Origin: Accumulibacter phosphatis
GTDB lineage: Bacteria; Pseudomonadota; Gammaproteobacteria; Burkholderiales; Rhodocyclaceae
Reading direction: 5' to 3'
NCBI RefSeq assembly: GCF_000024165.1
Contig: NC_013194.1
Location: 2,976,001 to 3,040,000, forward strand
DNA length: 64,000 nucleotides
Shown here: positions 17,907-28,500 of the stretch, one piece after another
Position numbering within the stretch: position 1 is the stretch's first letter
Layout of the letters: every line of letters begins with the position of its first letter
Translations under genes and position numbers: made by a program
Notes under the pieces: model-generated
Told to the model about the DNA's origin: nothing
Seen by the model: the letters and a program-made list of their open reading frames with translations, nothing else
Databases searched by the model: none

Positions 17907-20900
17907 ATGAACACCATCGATTTTCTGCCCTGGGACGAAACCTTCGACACCGGCCTGCCGGAAGTCGACGAGCAGCACCGCCGACTGGTGCAACTCATCA
18001 ACGTCCTCGCCAGCCATGTCGCCTTCAGGACGCACATCCCACAACTCGAGGAGATGTTCGATGAACTCGCCGACTATGCCGTCTACCACTTCCGGACCGA
18101 GGAGGCGGTCTGGCACGAGCACCTCGCCGGCGATCAGTCGGAAGTCGATCACCAGGCGATCCACGCCAGCTTTGTGCAGGAGGTGTCACGGCTGCGCGGG
18201 CAGCCTGATGGGCAGCGGGCTGCCGAGGAGACCCTGGCTTTCCTGGCCCGCTGGCTGATCTCGCATATTCTCGAGAGCGACCGTTACATGGCCTGCACTA
18301 CCCTGGCGCTGCGCGCCGGCCTGTCCCGCGAAGCGGCACGCGCGCACGCCAGTGCGGAGATGGCCCGCGGTGCGCGGAGGTTCGCCGACATCGTTCTGTC
18401 GATCAATGCGACGCCGGTCACCAATGCCCTGCACCTGATGGCCGAACTCGCCGAACTGCGCCGCGCGCAAACCGAACTGCGGCACGAGTCCGAGAAAAAC
18501 CGGGCCTTGCTGCGCTCCGCCAGCGATGGCGTCCATGTCCTCGACACCACCGGCAACCTCGTCGAGGTCAGCGACTCCTTCTGCGCGATGCTCGGCTACT
18601 CGCGTGAGGAACTGATCGGCAGCAACATGGCGGGCCGGGATGCGCGTTTTGCCGACGACGACGGGCCCAGCAGACTGCGGCAGGAACTCGACAGTCCCCA
18701 GCGGCGTGTGCTGCACACCCGCTATCGCCACCGGGACGGCCGCCTGATCCCGGTCGACGTCAGTGGCGTGCCGGTGTTGATCGAAGGACAGCGCCTGCTC
18801 TTCTATTCGGCACGCGATGTGACCGAGCGCAAGCGGGCCGAAGAAGAGCTGGCCCTGGAGCGCCAGCGCCTGGCCGACCAGCTGCGTTTCACCAGCCAGC
18901 TGATCGACACGATTCCCAACCCGGTCTTCTTCAAGGACGAGAACGGCCGCTACCTGGGCTGCAACACCGCCTTCGAAACGTACATCGGGATCGAGCGCGA
19001 CAACCTGATCGGCCGCTCGGTGCACGACATCGTCCCGAGCAGTCTCGCCGACAAGTATCTGGCAGCCGACCGGGCGCTGTTCGAGCAGCGCGGAACACAG
19101 ACCTATCAGGCGGAAGTGCGCTACGCCGACGGCTCGCTGCGCGAGGTCGTCTTCAACAAGGCGACGTTCAACCGGGCCGACGGCGGCCTCGGTGGCCTCG
19201 TCGGCGTCATGCTCGACATCACCGAGCGCATGCGCATGGAGTCGGCACTGAAACAGCAGGCCGCATTCACCGACGGCATCATCGCGGCGATGGTCGACGG
19301 GATCGCCGTCTGCCATGAAATCCCGCAGCCACCACAGGTTCGCTTCACCGTCTGGAATCCGGCGATGCAGAAGCTGACCGGCTACAGCCTCAGCGACGTC
19401 AATGAGCTTGGCTGGCAACGTGCGCTGCAGGTCGATGACGAGCGGCAGGAGGACGCCCGGCAGCGTGCCGAGGGAATGCGCCGTGGCGACCACCTGCGCG
19501 GCGACGAATGGACGATTCGGCGCCGGGACGGTGAGCGCCGGACGGTGCAGGTGCACACCACCTTCGTCAGCCCGCCGAGCGGCGGTGTCCATCTGCTGCT
19601 GGTGCTGCGTGACGTCACTGCGCGGAAGGCCGCCGAGCAGCTCCTGCGGCAGCAGCACAACCTCGCGCAACGCTACCTCGACACGGTGCAGAGCCTGATG
19701 CTGGCGCTCGATACCGAGGGGCAGATCACGATGATCAACCGCGCCGGCCGCGATCTGCTCGGCTATACGGAGAACGAACTGCTTGGCCGCTGCTGGTTCA
19801 GCACCTGCCTGCCACAGCCGAGTGGAACAGAGCGGGGCCTGCCGACCTTCCGGCGCATCATCGCCGGCGAACTCGATGCCAGCTTCTCGGCCGAGGACAG
19901 TGTCCTCTGCCGCGACGGCTCGCTGCGGCTGATCGGCTGGAAGACCGGTGCCCTGACCGACGATGCCGGGCGCATCATCGGCACGCTGAGTTCGGGAGCC
20001 GACATCGGCGAGCGCAAGGAGGTCGAGGCCGAACTGGAGCGCTACCGCGCCCACCTCGAGACCCTTGTCGCGCAGCGAACGGCGGAACTATCGCTGGCCA
20101 AGGAAGCCGCGGAGCGTGCCAACCGGGCCAAGTCGGAGTTCCTTTCGAGCATGAGCCACGAACTGCGGACGCCGATGAACGCCATCATCGGCTTCGCCCA
20201 GATGCTCGAGTACGACGGTGAATTGAGCGCCGACCAGCACGACAGCGTCCATGAGATCCTCAAGGCGAGCCGCCACCTGCTCGACCTCATCAACGAGGTT
20301 CTCGATCTCGCCCGCATCGAGTCGGGACGCATCGAACTGTCGCTCGAGACGACCGACATCGCTGCCGTCGTCGACGACTGCCGGCACCTCATCGAACCGC
20401 TGGCGGCACCGCTCGCCATCACGCTGAGCACGCTCGTGCCTGCCGGCGCGACGGTGCACGCCGACCGCACCCGCCTCAAACAGGCGCTCCTCAACCTGTT
20501 GTCGAACGCCGTCAAATACAATCGCGAGCGCGGCAGCATTCAGATCGACGTCGAACAGCAGCTCACGGCAAGCGGACTTCGCCAGCGCATCTGCGTCGCC
20601 GATACCGGCATCGGTATTGCTCCCCAACGCCTGAACGAGGTCTTTCAGCCCTTCACCCGCCTGCTGGCCGAGAACAGCGAGATCGAAGGCAGCGGCATCG
20701 GACTGACCATCACCAAGCGTCTGGTCGAACTGATGGGTGGCGAGATTGCTGCCGAGAGCGAGATCGGCGTCGGCAGCCGCTTCTGGATCGACCTGCCCGC
20801 CGGTACCAGCGTCCACCACGACAACAGCACGGCCAGGAGCGACGGCCCGCATGACGAGCAGCCGACGGCCAGCGACGGCCAGCGCGTCCTGTGCATCGAC

Positions 20901-21266
20901 GACAACCCCTCGAACCTCAAGCTGATGGCGCAGATCCTCGGCCGCCGCGGCAATCTTCGCCTGCTCACGGCACATGCGCCGCGACTGGGAATCGAGCTGG
21001 CCCTCGCGCACCGTCCGCATCTCATACTGCTCGACATCAACATGCCGGGAATGGACGGCTACGAGGTGCTCGCCGTGTTGCAGCGCGAGCCGCTCACCCG
21101 CCACACGCCGGTCATCGCCATCACCGCCAATGCCCTCGCACGCGACATCGAGCGTGGCCGCGCCGCTGGCTTTGTCGACTACGTCACGAAGCCGATCGAC
21201 GTCGCCGGCTTCCTGCGCGTGGTCGAAGAGGCACTGGAGAATCCACGATCGCCGCGCTCCACGTGA
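17907..21266 (+). CDS. Hemerythrin-PAS hybrid sensor histidine kinase
   Basis: This 1119-residue soluble protein starts at ATG 17907. The order is a hemerythrin domain (about 5-135, with DEQHRRL, YHFRTEE and DHQAIH as iron-ligand segments), about four PAS domains, a HisKA domain with phospho-acceptor His751 in SHELRTPMNAIIGF, an HATPase domain, and a C-terminal receiver with Asp1043 in LLDINMPGMDGYE. The hemerythrin suggests oxygen or redox sensing through a di-iron site; no membrane helix is seen. It is the first gene of a five-gene signalling operon; the next start overlaps its stop. The partner output may be the HD-GYP protein. Confidence 0.88.
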   Translation: MNTIDFLPWDETFDTGLPEVDEQHRRLVQLINVLASHVAFRTHIPQLEEMFDELADYAVYHFRTEEAVWHEHLAGDQSEVDHQAIHASFVQEVSRLRGQPDGQRAAEETLAFLARWLISHILESDRYMACTTLALRAGLSREAARAHASAEMARGARRFADIVLSINATPVTNALHLMAELAELRRAQTELRHESEKNRALLRSASDGVHVLDTTGNLVEVSDSFCAMLGYSREELIGSNMAGRDARFADDDGPSRLRQELDSPQRRVLHTRYRHRDGRLIPVDVSGVPVLIEGQRLLFYSARDVTERKRAEEELALERQRLADQLRFTSQLIDTIPNPVFFKDENGRYLGCNTAFETYIGIERDNLIGRSVHDIVPSSLADKYLAADRALFEQRGTQTYQAEVRYADGSLREVVFNKATFNRADGGLGGLVGVMLDITERMRMESALKQQAAFTDGIIAAMVDGIAVCHEIPQPPQVRFTVWNPAMQKLTGYSLSDVNELGWQRALQVDDERQEDARQRAEGMRRGDHLRGDEWTIRRRDGERRTVQVHTTFVSPPSGGVHLLLVLRDVTARKAAEQLLRQQHNLAQRYLDTVQSLMLALDTEGQITMINRAGRDLLGYTENELLGRCWFSTCLPQPSGTERGLPTFRRIIAGELDASFSAEDSVLCRDGSLRLIGWKTGALTDDAGRIIGTLSSGADIGERKEVEAELERYRAHLETLVAQRTAELSLAKEAAERANRAKSEFLSSMSHELRTPMNAIIGFAQMLEYDGELSADQHDSVHEILKASRHLLDLINEVLDLARIESGRIELSLETTDIAAVVDDCRHLIEPLAAPLAITLSTLVPAGATVHADRTRLKQALLNLLSNAVKYNRERGSIQIDVEQQLTASGLRQRICVADTGIGIAPQRLNEVFQPFTRLLAENSEIEGSGIGLTITKRLVELMGGEIAAESEIGVGSRFWIDLPAGTSVHHDNSTARSDGPHDEQPTASDGQRVLCIDDNPSNLKLMAQILGRRGNLRLLTAHAPRLGIELALAHRPHLILLDINMPGMDGYEVLAVLQREPLTRHTPVIAITANALARDIERGRAAGFVDYVTKPIDVAGFLRVVEEALENPRSPRST

Positions 21267-23632
21267 ACCCGGGAAGCCCCCGGACGACCAGCAGCACGGC
21301 CACCGCGCGGCGTGCGGGCTGGTCGTTGAAGACGCGCATCACCGCCATGACGCTGGCCGTGTTCCTGCTCGCGATCTGGTCGCTGACCCTGTACGCGACG
21401 CGCAGCCTGCGTCAGGACATGACGCATCTCCTCGGCGAGCAGCAATTCTCGACGACCTCGATCATTGCCGCCCAGCTCAATGCCGAACTCGACAGCCGGC
21501 TGCAGGCCCTGACGCTGGTGGCTGGCGAAATTTCCCCGACCCTGCTCGACAACCGGTCCGCACTGCAGCGATTTCTCGAACAGCACTCGACGTTGCAGAA
21601 GCTGTTCAATGGCGGCACGCGAATCCGCGACATCAATGCCCTGACCCTCGCCAGCATTCCCTACCTGCCGGAGCAGATCGGCAACAGCTACGCCGACCGC
21701 GACTACATGATCGCCGCCCTCCAGCAAGGCCGTGGCAACATTGGCCGGCCGGTCATCAGCCGCACGCTCAAGTCACCCGCAATCGCTCTGGCGGCGCCCA
21801 TCCGCAACCCGGCCGGGCAAGTCATCGGCGCCGTGACCGGAGTCGTCGACCTCGGTCAGGCGAATTTCGTCGACCGCATCGTCGACCAGCGCTACGGCAG
21901 GTCCGGTGGTTATCTGATCATCGCTCCACAGCATGATCTGATCGTCACCGGAACGGACAAGTCGCGCGCCATGTCACGCATGCCAGGCCCCGGTGTCAAC
22001 CGCAACCACGACCGCTTCGTCGGCGGCTACGAGGGTTATGGCGTCGCCGTGAACTCGCGTGGCGTCGAGGAGCTCGCCGCAGCCAAGGGAATCCCGGTGG
22101 CTGGCTGGTTTCTCGTCAGTGTGCTGCCAACGGCGGAGGCCTACGAGCCCATCGCTGCGATGCAGGAACGGGTATTGCTGGCGGCGTTGGCCCTCAGTCT
22201 GCTCGTCGGCACCATTGGCTGGTGGTTCCTCAGTCGCCTGCTGCGCCAGCAGTTTGCGCCGATGCTCGCCGCGTCGACACTGCTCGTCGACATGTCGCAT
22301 GCCGGCGAGCCGCTGCTGCAGCCCTTGCCGACGACAGCGAACGACGAAGTCGGGCAACTGATCCACAGCTTCAACCTGCTGCTCGAGTCCCTGGCGCAGC
22401 GCGAGGCGGCACTGAAGGAAAGCGAGCAGCACTACCGCACACTCGCCGACGGCGGCTCGGCGCTGATCTGGACCTCCGGCACGGACCGCCACGCCACCTA
22501 CTTCAACGAACCGTGGCTGCGCTTTACCGGCCAGTCGCCGGCAGGCCAGCTTGCCGCGGGCTGGGCCGCAGGCATTCATCCGGAGGACCTCGATCACTGC
22601 CGGCGCACCTACGACAGTCACTTCGACCGCCGGCAGCCGTTCCGGATGGCCTATCGCCTGCGCGCCAGCGATGGCGAGTACCGCTGGATCGAGGATGCCG
22701 GCACCCCGCGCGTTGACCGTGCTGGCGATTTCATCGGCTATATCGATTTCTGTCAGGACATCTCCGAGCGCAAGCGGGTGGAAGACGAACTCGAACAGCA
22801 CCGCCACCATCTCGAGGCGCTGGTCGCGGCGCGAACGGCGGCGCTGGCCCGGGCCAAGGAAGCGGCGGAAGCCGCCAATGCCGCGAAGACGGAGTTCCTG
22901 TCGCGCATGAGCCACGAACTGCGGACGCCACTGAACGCCATTCTCGGCTTCGGCCAGTTGCTTGCCATGCCTGGCGACGCAGCGCTGTCGGCGGAGCAGG
23001 CGGACAACGTGCAGGAAATCCTGCGCGCCGGCCGCCACCTCCTCGGACAGGTCAACGAAGTGCTCGATCTGGCGCGAGTCGAGAGCGGGCGCATCGAGCT
23101 GAAGCTCGAGGCAGTACCCCTCGCTCCCATCGTCGCCGACTGCGTTGCGCTCGTCCGGCCGCTCGCCGAGGCGCGCGGCATCAGCATCGACGCCGACATC
23201 GACGACGCGCCTCTGCGCGCCGATGCCAAGCGCCTGCAACAGGTGCTCCTCAATCTGCTCTCCAACGCCATCAAGTTCAACCGCGAGCAGGGCACGATCC
23301 GGATTGCCGGCACGCGTCACGGCGGGCGGCTGCGACTCGCCGTCAGCGACAGCGGCCGCGGCATCGACAGCGAACACCTGCAGCGCCTGTTCCAGCCTTT
23401 CGAGCGACTGGCGTCGGCGTACGACGGTATCGAGGGCACAGGCGTCGGGCTGGCGCTGACGCAACGACTGGTCGAAGCGATGGGTGGCATAATCCAGGTG
23501 GCCAGTCAGCTTGATGTCGGCAGCACCTTCAGCCTGGATCTGCCACTGGCGAACCCAGCGCAGGATGCCGCCGCACTGCCGGCGGACGCCGTCGGGCCGG
23601 ACGCCGACGGCGTCCCACAGACAGGTACGTAA
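21263..23632 (+). CDS. Membrane PAS sensor histidine kinase with dCache-type sensor
   Basis: This 789-residue protein starts at a GTG that overlaps the previous TGA (GTGA). It has a membrane helix (about 18-38), a periplasmic double-Cache-like sensor with YADRDYMIAALQQGRGNIG, a second membrane helix (about 303-322), a HAMP-like region, one PAS domain, HisKA with His551, and an HATPase domain ending near the C terminus. It has no receiver, so it probably phosphorylates the HD-GYP response regulator encoded next. The kinase core is nearly the same as that of the third kinase in the operon, which implies duplication. The longer frame back to 20891 overlaps the first kinase and is not used. Confidence 0.88.
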   Translation: MNPGSPRTTSSTATARRAGWSLKTRITAMTLAVFLLAIWSLTLYATRSLRQDMTHLLGEQQFSTTSIIAAQLNAELDSRLQALTLVAGEISPTLLDNRSALQRFLEQHSTLQKLFNGGTRIRDINALTLASIPYLPEQIGNSYADRDYMIAALQQGRGNIGRPVISRTLKSPAIALAAPIRNPAGQVIGAVTGVVDLGQANFVDRIVDQRYGRSGGYLIIAPQHDLIVTGTDKSRAMSRMPGPGVNRNHDRFVGGYEGYGVAVNSRGVEELAAAKGIPVAGWFLVSVLPTAEAYEPIAAMQERVLLAALALSLLVGTIGWWFLSRLLRQQFAPMLAASTLLVDMSHAGEPLLQPLPTTANDEVGQLIHSFNLLLESLAQREAALKESEQHYRTLADGGSALIWTSGTDRHATYFNEPWLRFTGQSPAGQLAAGWAAGIHPEDLDHCRRTYDSHFDRRQPFRMAYRLRASDGEYRWIEDAGTPRVDRAGDFIGYIDFCQDISERKRVEDELEQHRHHLEALVAARTAALARAKEAAEAANAAKTEFLSRMSHELRTPLNAILGFGQLLAMPGDAALSAEQADNVQEILRAGRHLLGQVNEVLDLARVESGRIELKLEAVPLAPIVADCVALVRPLAEARGISIDADIDDAPLRADAKRLQQVLLNLLSNAIKFNREQGTIRIAGTRHGGRLRLAVSDSGRGIDSEHLQRLFQPFERLASAYDGIEGTGVGLALTQRLVEAMGGIIQVASQLDVGSTFSLDLPLANPAQDAAALPADAVGPDADGVPQTGT

Positions 23633-23680
23633 CCCTTGAGCTCGCACGGGCGCGCTCGCTACTGGCCGGAAGGAGAAGGG

Positions 23681-24745
23681 ATGAACGACCCATTGCGCCG
23701 GCAGGCTCGCATCTTCATGGTCGACGACGAGCCGGCCAATCTGAAGCTGCTCGGCAAGATGCTGGGCAGCCGCAACTATGAGCATCTGGTGGCGATCCAG
23801 GATCCGCGCCAGGTACTCGATCGCTACGCTGCGGAGCGCCCCGACCTGATCCTGCTCGACATCAACATGCCACACCTCGACGGCTATCAGGTGATGGCTC
23901 AGCTCAAGGCATTGAACGATCCTCTGCTGCCGCCGATCGTCATCCTCACCGCCCAGCACGGGCGCGAGACCCTGCTCAAGGCACTGGCTGCCGGCGCGCG
24001 CGATTTCATCGGCAAGCCCTTCGACATGGCCGAACTGCTGATGCGGGTCAACAACCTGCTCGACGCGCACCTGGCGCACCGCATGCTGCACGATCAGAAG
24101 GGCCTGCTCGAGGAAATGGTGCGCAGCCGCACCGAAGAACTGAACCAGACCCGGCTGCAGGTGGTGCGGCGCCTGGGCCGCGCGGCGGAATACCGCGACA
24201 ACGAGACCGGCTACCACATCCTGCGCATGAGCGAGTACTCGGCCCTGCTCGCCCGCCACCTCGGCTGGAGCGATGCAGCTGGCGATCTGATGCTCAACGC
24301 CAGCCCGATGCACGATATCGGCAAGATCGGCATCCCTGACGCCGTGCTGCTCAAGCCGGGCAGGCTCGATGCAGACGAAACGGCGATCATTCGCACGCAT
24401 CCCGAAATCGGCGCAAGCATTCTCGCCGGCGACGACTCCGAGTTGCTTCGCCTCGCCCGGTCGATCGCGCTGACCCACCACGAGAAGTGGGACGGCAGCG
24501 GCTACCCTGCGCGCCTGGCCGGTCTCGCCATCCCGCAGGCCGGGCGCATCGTCGCTGTCGCCGATGTCTTCGACGCGCTGACCTCGCGCCGCCCGTACAA
24601 GAAAGCGTGGGCAGTCGGCGAAGCAGTGAGCCATGTCCTTGACAACGCCGGCAGGCATTTCGACCCGGAGGTCGTGCGCTGCTTCGAGCAGCAACTGCCG
24701 CAGATCCTCGCCATCCGCGACCAGCATCAGGAACCGCATGACTGA
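23681..24745 (+). CDS. Response regulator with HD-GYP phosphodiesterase domain
   Basis: This 354-residue protein starts at ATG 23681, preceded by AAGGAGAAGGG. A receiver domain holds phospho-acceptor Asp60 (LLDINMPHLDGYQV). It is followed by a coiled-coil linker (about 125-160) and an HD-GYP domain with HDIGKIGIPD (His211, Asp212), THHEKWDGSGYP and DVFDAL. HD-GYP enzymes hydrolyse cyclic di-GMP, so the operon probably ends in lowered cyclic di-GMP and changed motility or biofilm state. The gene lies between a receiver-less kinase and a solute-binding protein, at close spacing (48 and 18 bases). Confidence 0.92.
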   Translation: MNDPLRRQARIFMVDDEPANLKLLGKMLGSRNYEHLVAIQDPRQVLDRYAAERPDLILLDINMPHLDGYQVMAQLKALNDPLLPPIVILTAQHGRETLLKALAAGARDFIGKPFDMAELLMRVNNLLDAHLAHRMLHDQKGLLEEMVRSRTEELNQTRLQVVRRLGRAAEYRDNETGYHILRMSEYSALLARHLGWSDAAGDLMLNASPMHDIGKIGIPDAVLLKPGRLDADETAIIRTHPEIGASILAGDDSELLRLARSIALTHHEKWDGSGYPARLAGLAIPQAGRIVAVADVFDALTSRRPYKKAWAVGEAVSHVLDNAGRHFDPEVVRCFEQQLPQILAIRDQHQEPHD

Positions 24746-24763
24746 GCGCAGCCGAGGCCACCG

Positions 24764-25555
24764 ATGAAAGAAACGTTCTGCCGCTTCCTCGCCATGCTCT
24801 GCCTGGTACAGCCTGTCCTCGCCGGCGAGGCGCCGGATCGCCTCGCGCGCATCGCCGCCAGCAAGCAGTTGCGCGTCTGCATCTGGCCGGATTACTACGG
24901 GATATCGTTCCGCAACCCGAAGACCCAGGAACTCGCCGGAGTCGACATCGACAACGCGCGCGAACTCGCCCGCGAGCTCGGCGTCGAGGTGCAGTTCATC
25001 GACAGCTCCTTCGCCCGCCTGGTCGCCGACGTCACCGCCGACCGCTGCGACATCGCCATGTTCGCCATCGGCATCACGCCGCAACGGCAGGAGAAACTGC
25101 GCTTCACCCAGCCACATCTCGCCAGCGACATCTACGCCATCACGACCAAGACCAATCGCCGCTTGCACTCCTGGGCGGACATCGACAAGCCGGGCACCGT
25201 CGTCGTGGTCGCCAGGGGAACGTTGCACGAGACCGTCATGAAGACCCGACTGATGGCGGCCGAACTGCGCGTCGTCGACACACCGGCAGCCCGTGAGCAG
25301 GAAGTGCAGTCAGGGCGCGCCGACGTGTTCATGACCGATTACGCGTTCAGCCGGCGGATGCTCGACAACAGCGACTGGGCGCGCCTGATATCGCCCGCGG
25401 GTAGCTACCATGTCACCCCCTATGCCTGGGCAATGGCACCCGGCGACGACCGCTTTCATGCCCGCGTCGACAAGGTGCTCGCCGACATGAAGCGTGATGG
25501 TCGTCTGCTCGCCAATGTCCGGCGTCATGGCCTCGACCCGATGCTCGTCCGCTGA
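24764..25555 (+). CDS. Periplasmic amino-acid-type solute-binding protein
   Basis: This 263-residue protein has a signal peptide (to about residue 20, ...VQPVLAG) and the bacterial extracellular solute-binding family 3 fold. Recognisable segments are LRVCIWPDYYGISFRNPKT, DIAMFAIGITPQRQEKLRFT and DVFMTDYAF. No permease or ATPase gene is nearby. It sits inside a kinase operon, so it more likely presents a ligand to one of the membrane kinases than serves import. The ligand is unknown, probably an amino acid or small organic acid. Confidence 0.87.
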   Translation: MKETFCRFLAMLCLVQPVLAGEAPDRLARIAASKQLRVCIWPDYYGISFRNPKTQELAGVDIDNARELARELGVEVQFIDSSFARLVADVTADRCDIAMFAIGITPQRQEKLRFTQPHLASDIYAITTKTNRRLHSWADIDKPGTVVVVARGTLHETVMKTRLMAAELRVVDTPAAREQEVQSGRADVFMTDYAFSRRMLDNSDWARLISPAGSYHVTPYAWAMAPGDDRFHARVDKVLADMKRDGRLLANVRRHGLDPMLVR

Positions 25556-25590
25556 ACGCCGCCGGACCTCTCGCAGGACATCGCCACACC

Positions 25591-28500
25591 GTGTCGCCGC
25601 TACCACCGTCGCAACGCCGCGCCGCCCTCCTCCTCGCTTTGCTCCTCCTGCTGGCGAGCTGGCTGGCGGCGTTCGGCTTCATGCTCTGGCGGCTGCACGG
25701 CGAGACGCTGGACAATGGGGCGCAGACGGCCCGCATGCATGCCCGCAACTTCGCCGAGCACCTGACGCAAAGCCTGCAGGTCATCGATCTGATGGCTGGC
25801 GGTTTCGAGCCGCGGGGCGACGACCCGCAGGACGAGGTCAAGACTGGCCAGCGACTGGCTGCCACACTGCGGCCCAACCCGTTCCTGCGCTCGCTCTCGC
25901 TGCTCGACGCAAGCGGGCGCATCATCGCCAGCTCCAACCCGGAAAACCTCGGCGTCGCCGTCGAGCAGACAGGCTTCTTTCCGGCAGCAGTACCGAGCGC
26001 GGAGATCCTGCGTGTCGGTCGCCCCTGGCTCGGTCGCGACTTCGCAGGCGGCTCCGCGGCCAGCGCGACGTCGCCGGTCACCGCCGCCGAGGCGAGCTTC
26101 ATCCCGGTCCTGCGGCGTCTGACCGCGGATGGCGGTCTCTGGCTGCTCGCAGCCCTCAATCCGGACTACTTCATCAATCACGGCACGCAGTTGCTCGATG
26201 CCGAGAGCGGCCGCATTCAATGGCTGCGCTACGACGACGTGTTGCTGGCCTCAACGGCGCCGCACGAGCTGCCCGGCATCAGCGGCGCCGCCGGCGCGGT
26301 CGGTGAACTCCTGCGCAGCCTGGAACATGGCGAACTCGTACAGGTGCTCGGCGACGGCCGGGAAGCCCTGACGGCCTACCGTGCGTCGAGGCAGTTCCCG
26401 GTCGTCGTTGCCGTGCATCTCGACCGCGAACACGTACTGGCGGCCTGGCAAAGCGAAGCGTGGCGGCTGACCGGCATCGTCGTGCCGATCATGCTGGCAC
26501 TGAGCTGCGCGGCGATAGCCCTCTGGTACCGACAGCAGCGAATCGCGGCACAGCAACGCGAACTCGAGCGCGAGCGCCGGCTGGTGGCGAGCGTCTTCGA
26601 GGCGAGCGCGGCGTCAATCCTGATCACCACGGCGTCGGGCGAAATCCTGGCCGCCAATCCCGCTTTCGAGCAGATCACCGGCTACTCGAGAGCGGAAGTC
26701 ATCGGCATCAATCCGCGCATCCTCAAGTCGGGACTCAACCCGCCGCAGACGTACGAGGATCTGTGGGAGACGATTTCCCACGGTGCCGTCTGGCGCGGGG
26801 AACTGCAGAACCGCAAGAAGAGCGGCGAGCTGTACTGGGAGGCCCTGGCCATCTCGCCGGTCGTCGACGATCACGGCAAGATCACGCATTTCATCGGCGT
26901 CGCACCCGACATCACCGAAGGCAAGCTGGCGGAACAGGCTTTGCGCGCCTCCTTCTCGCTGCTCGACGCCACCCTCGACTCGACCACCGACGGAATTCTG
27001 GTCGTAGACCGTAACGGCAAGGCGGCGAAATGGAATCGCGCCTTTCTCGACATGTGGCAAGCGCCTGCGGTCGCTGCCGCCGCCGACAATGAGGAAGCTG
27101 TCGTCGCGCAGGCACTGGGCCAGCTCGCCAGCTCGGGACGCGGCCTGACGGAGGTCACCGGGCCGCATCCGAACCCGGCTGCCGGCAGCCTCGATCAGAT
27201 CGAGCTGGCCGACGGCCGGGTTTTCGAGCGCTACTCGCAGCCGCAACGAATCGGCGAGCAGATCGTCGGTCGCGTCTGGTGCTTTCACGACGTAACGCGG
27301 CAGAAGCGGACCGAGGCCGAGTTGCGCGCGAGTGAACAGCAGTTCCGCGCCCTGTTTGCCGATTCACCGGTTTCGATTCTCGTCCATGACCGGGAAAGCG
27401 GCGAAATCATCGACGCCAACCCGACCGCCTGGACAGCCTACGGCCTCAGCTCCCTGCAGGAGCTGCAAGCGTCGGACTTCTGGCTCGCCCCCCCCTACTC
27501 CTTTGCCGAAGCGCTGAGCTGGATCAGGAAGGCCGCCGCGCACGGCAAGCAGCAGTTCGAGTGGCGCAACCAGCGGCGCGACGGCGAGTTGTTCTGGGAG
27601 CACGTCACGCTCAGCCGCGTCACCATCGGCGGTGTCGAACGGATCCTCGCCACGGCGATCGACATCAGCGACCGCAAGCGGGCCGAGCAACAGCTCGCCG
27701 AATACGGCGAACATCTCGAGGTCCTGGTCGATGAACGCACCACCGCGCTCGCCCAGGCGCGCACCGCGATCGCCGACGCGCAGGCCGCGAACGCCGCGAA
27801 AACGGAGTTTCTCTCGCGCATGAGCCACGAACTGCGCACACCACTCAATGCCATTCTCGGCTTCGGCCAGTTGCTTGCGCTGCCTGGCGACGCGCCCCTG
27901 TCGGCACAGCAGGCCGACAACGTGCAGGAGATTCTCCGTGCCGGCCGCCACCTGCTCGAGCAGGTCAACGAAGTGCTCGACCTCGCACGCATCGAGAGTG
28001 GACGCATCGAGCTGAGCCTCGAAGCGGTGCCGCTGTCGTCCGTCGTTGCCGAGTGTGTCGCGCTCGTGCGACCGCTGGCCGAGGCGCGCGGCGTCAGTAT
28101 CGACGCGGCCATCGACGACAGCATGCTGCAGGCCGACCCGACGCGCCTCAGACAGGTGATACTCAACCTGCTCTCCAACGCCATCAAGTACAACCGCGAG
28201 CACGGCACGGTCCGCCTCGACAACACACGCGAAGGCGAGCGGCTGCGCTTCGCCGTCACCGACAGCGGCCGCGGCATCGCCAGCGAGCACCTGCCGCGAC
28301 TGTTTCAGCCTTTCGAGCGACTGGAATCCTCCTATGAGGGAATCGAAGGCAGTGGCGTCGGGCTGGCCCTGAGCAAGCGTCTGGTCGAGATGATGGCTGG
28401 CAGCATCCGCGTCGACTCGCGCATCGGCGTTGGCAGCACCTTCAGCTTCGACCTGCCGCTGGCCCGAGTGCCCGCCGCAACTGCGGCGGCAGAGGCCGCG

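Noticed and set aside
18186..20054. Long minus-strand frame opposite the hemerythrin kinase
   Set aside because: Antisense shadow of PAS-encoding sequence, without ribosome site or motif.
21974..25228. A 1084-codon minus-strand frame opposite the kinase operon
   Set aside because: It spans three clear plus-strand genes and shows no domain; it is a product of third-position G/C bias.
24764..25555. Solute-binding gene as part of an ABC importer
   Set aside because: No permease or ATPase gene is adjacent; the flanking genes are kinases and a response regulator.
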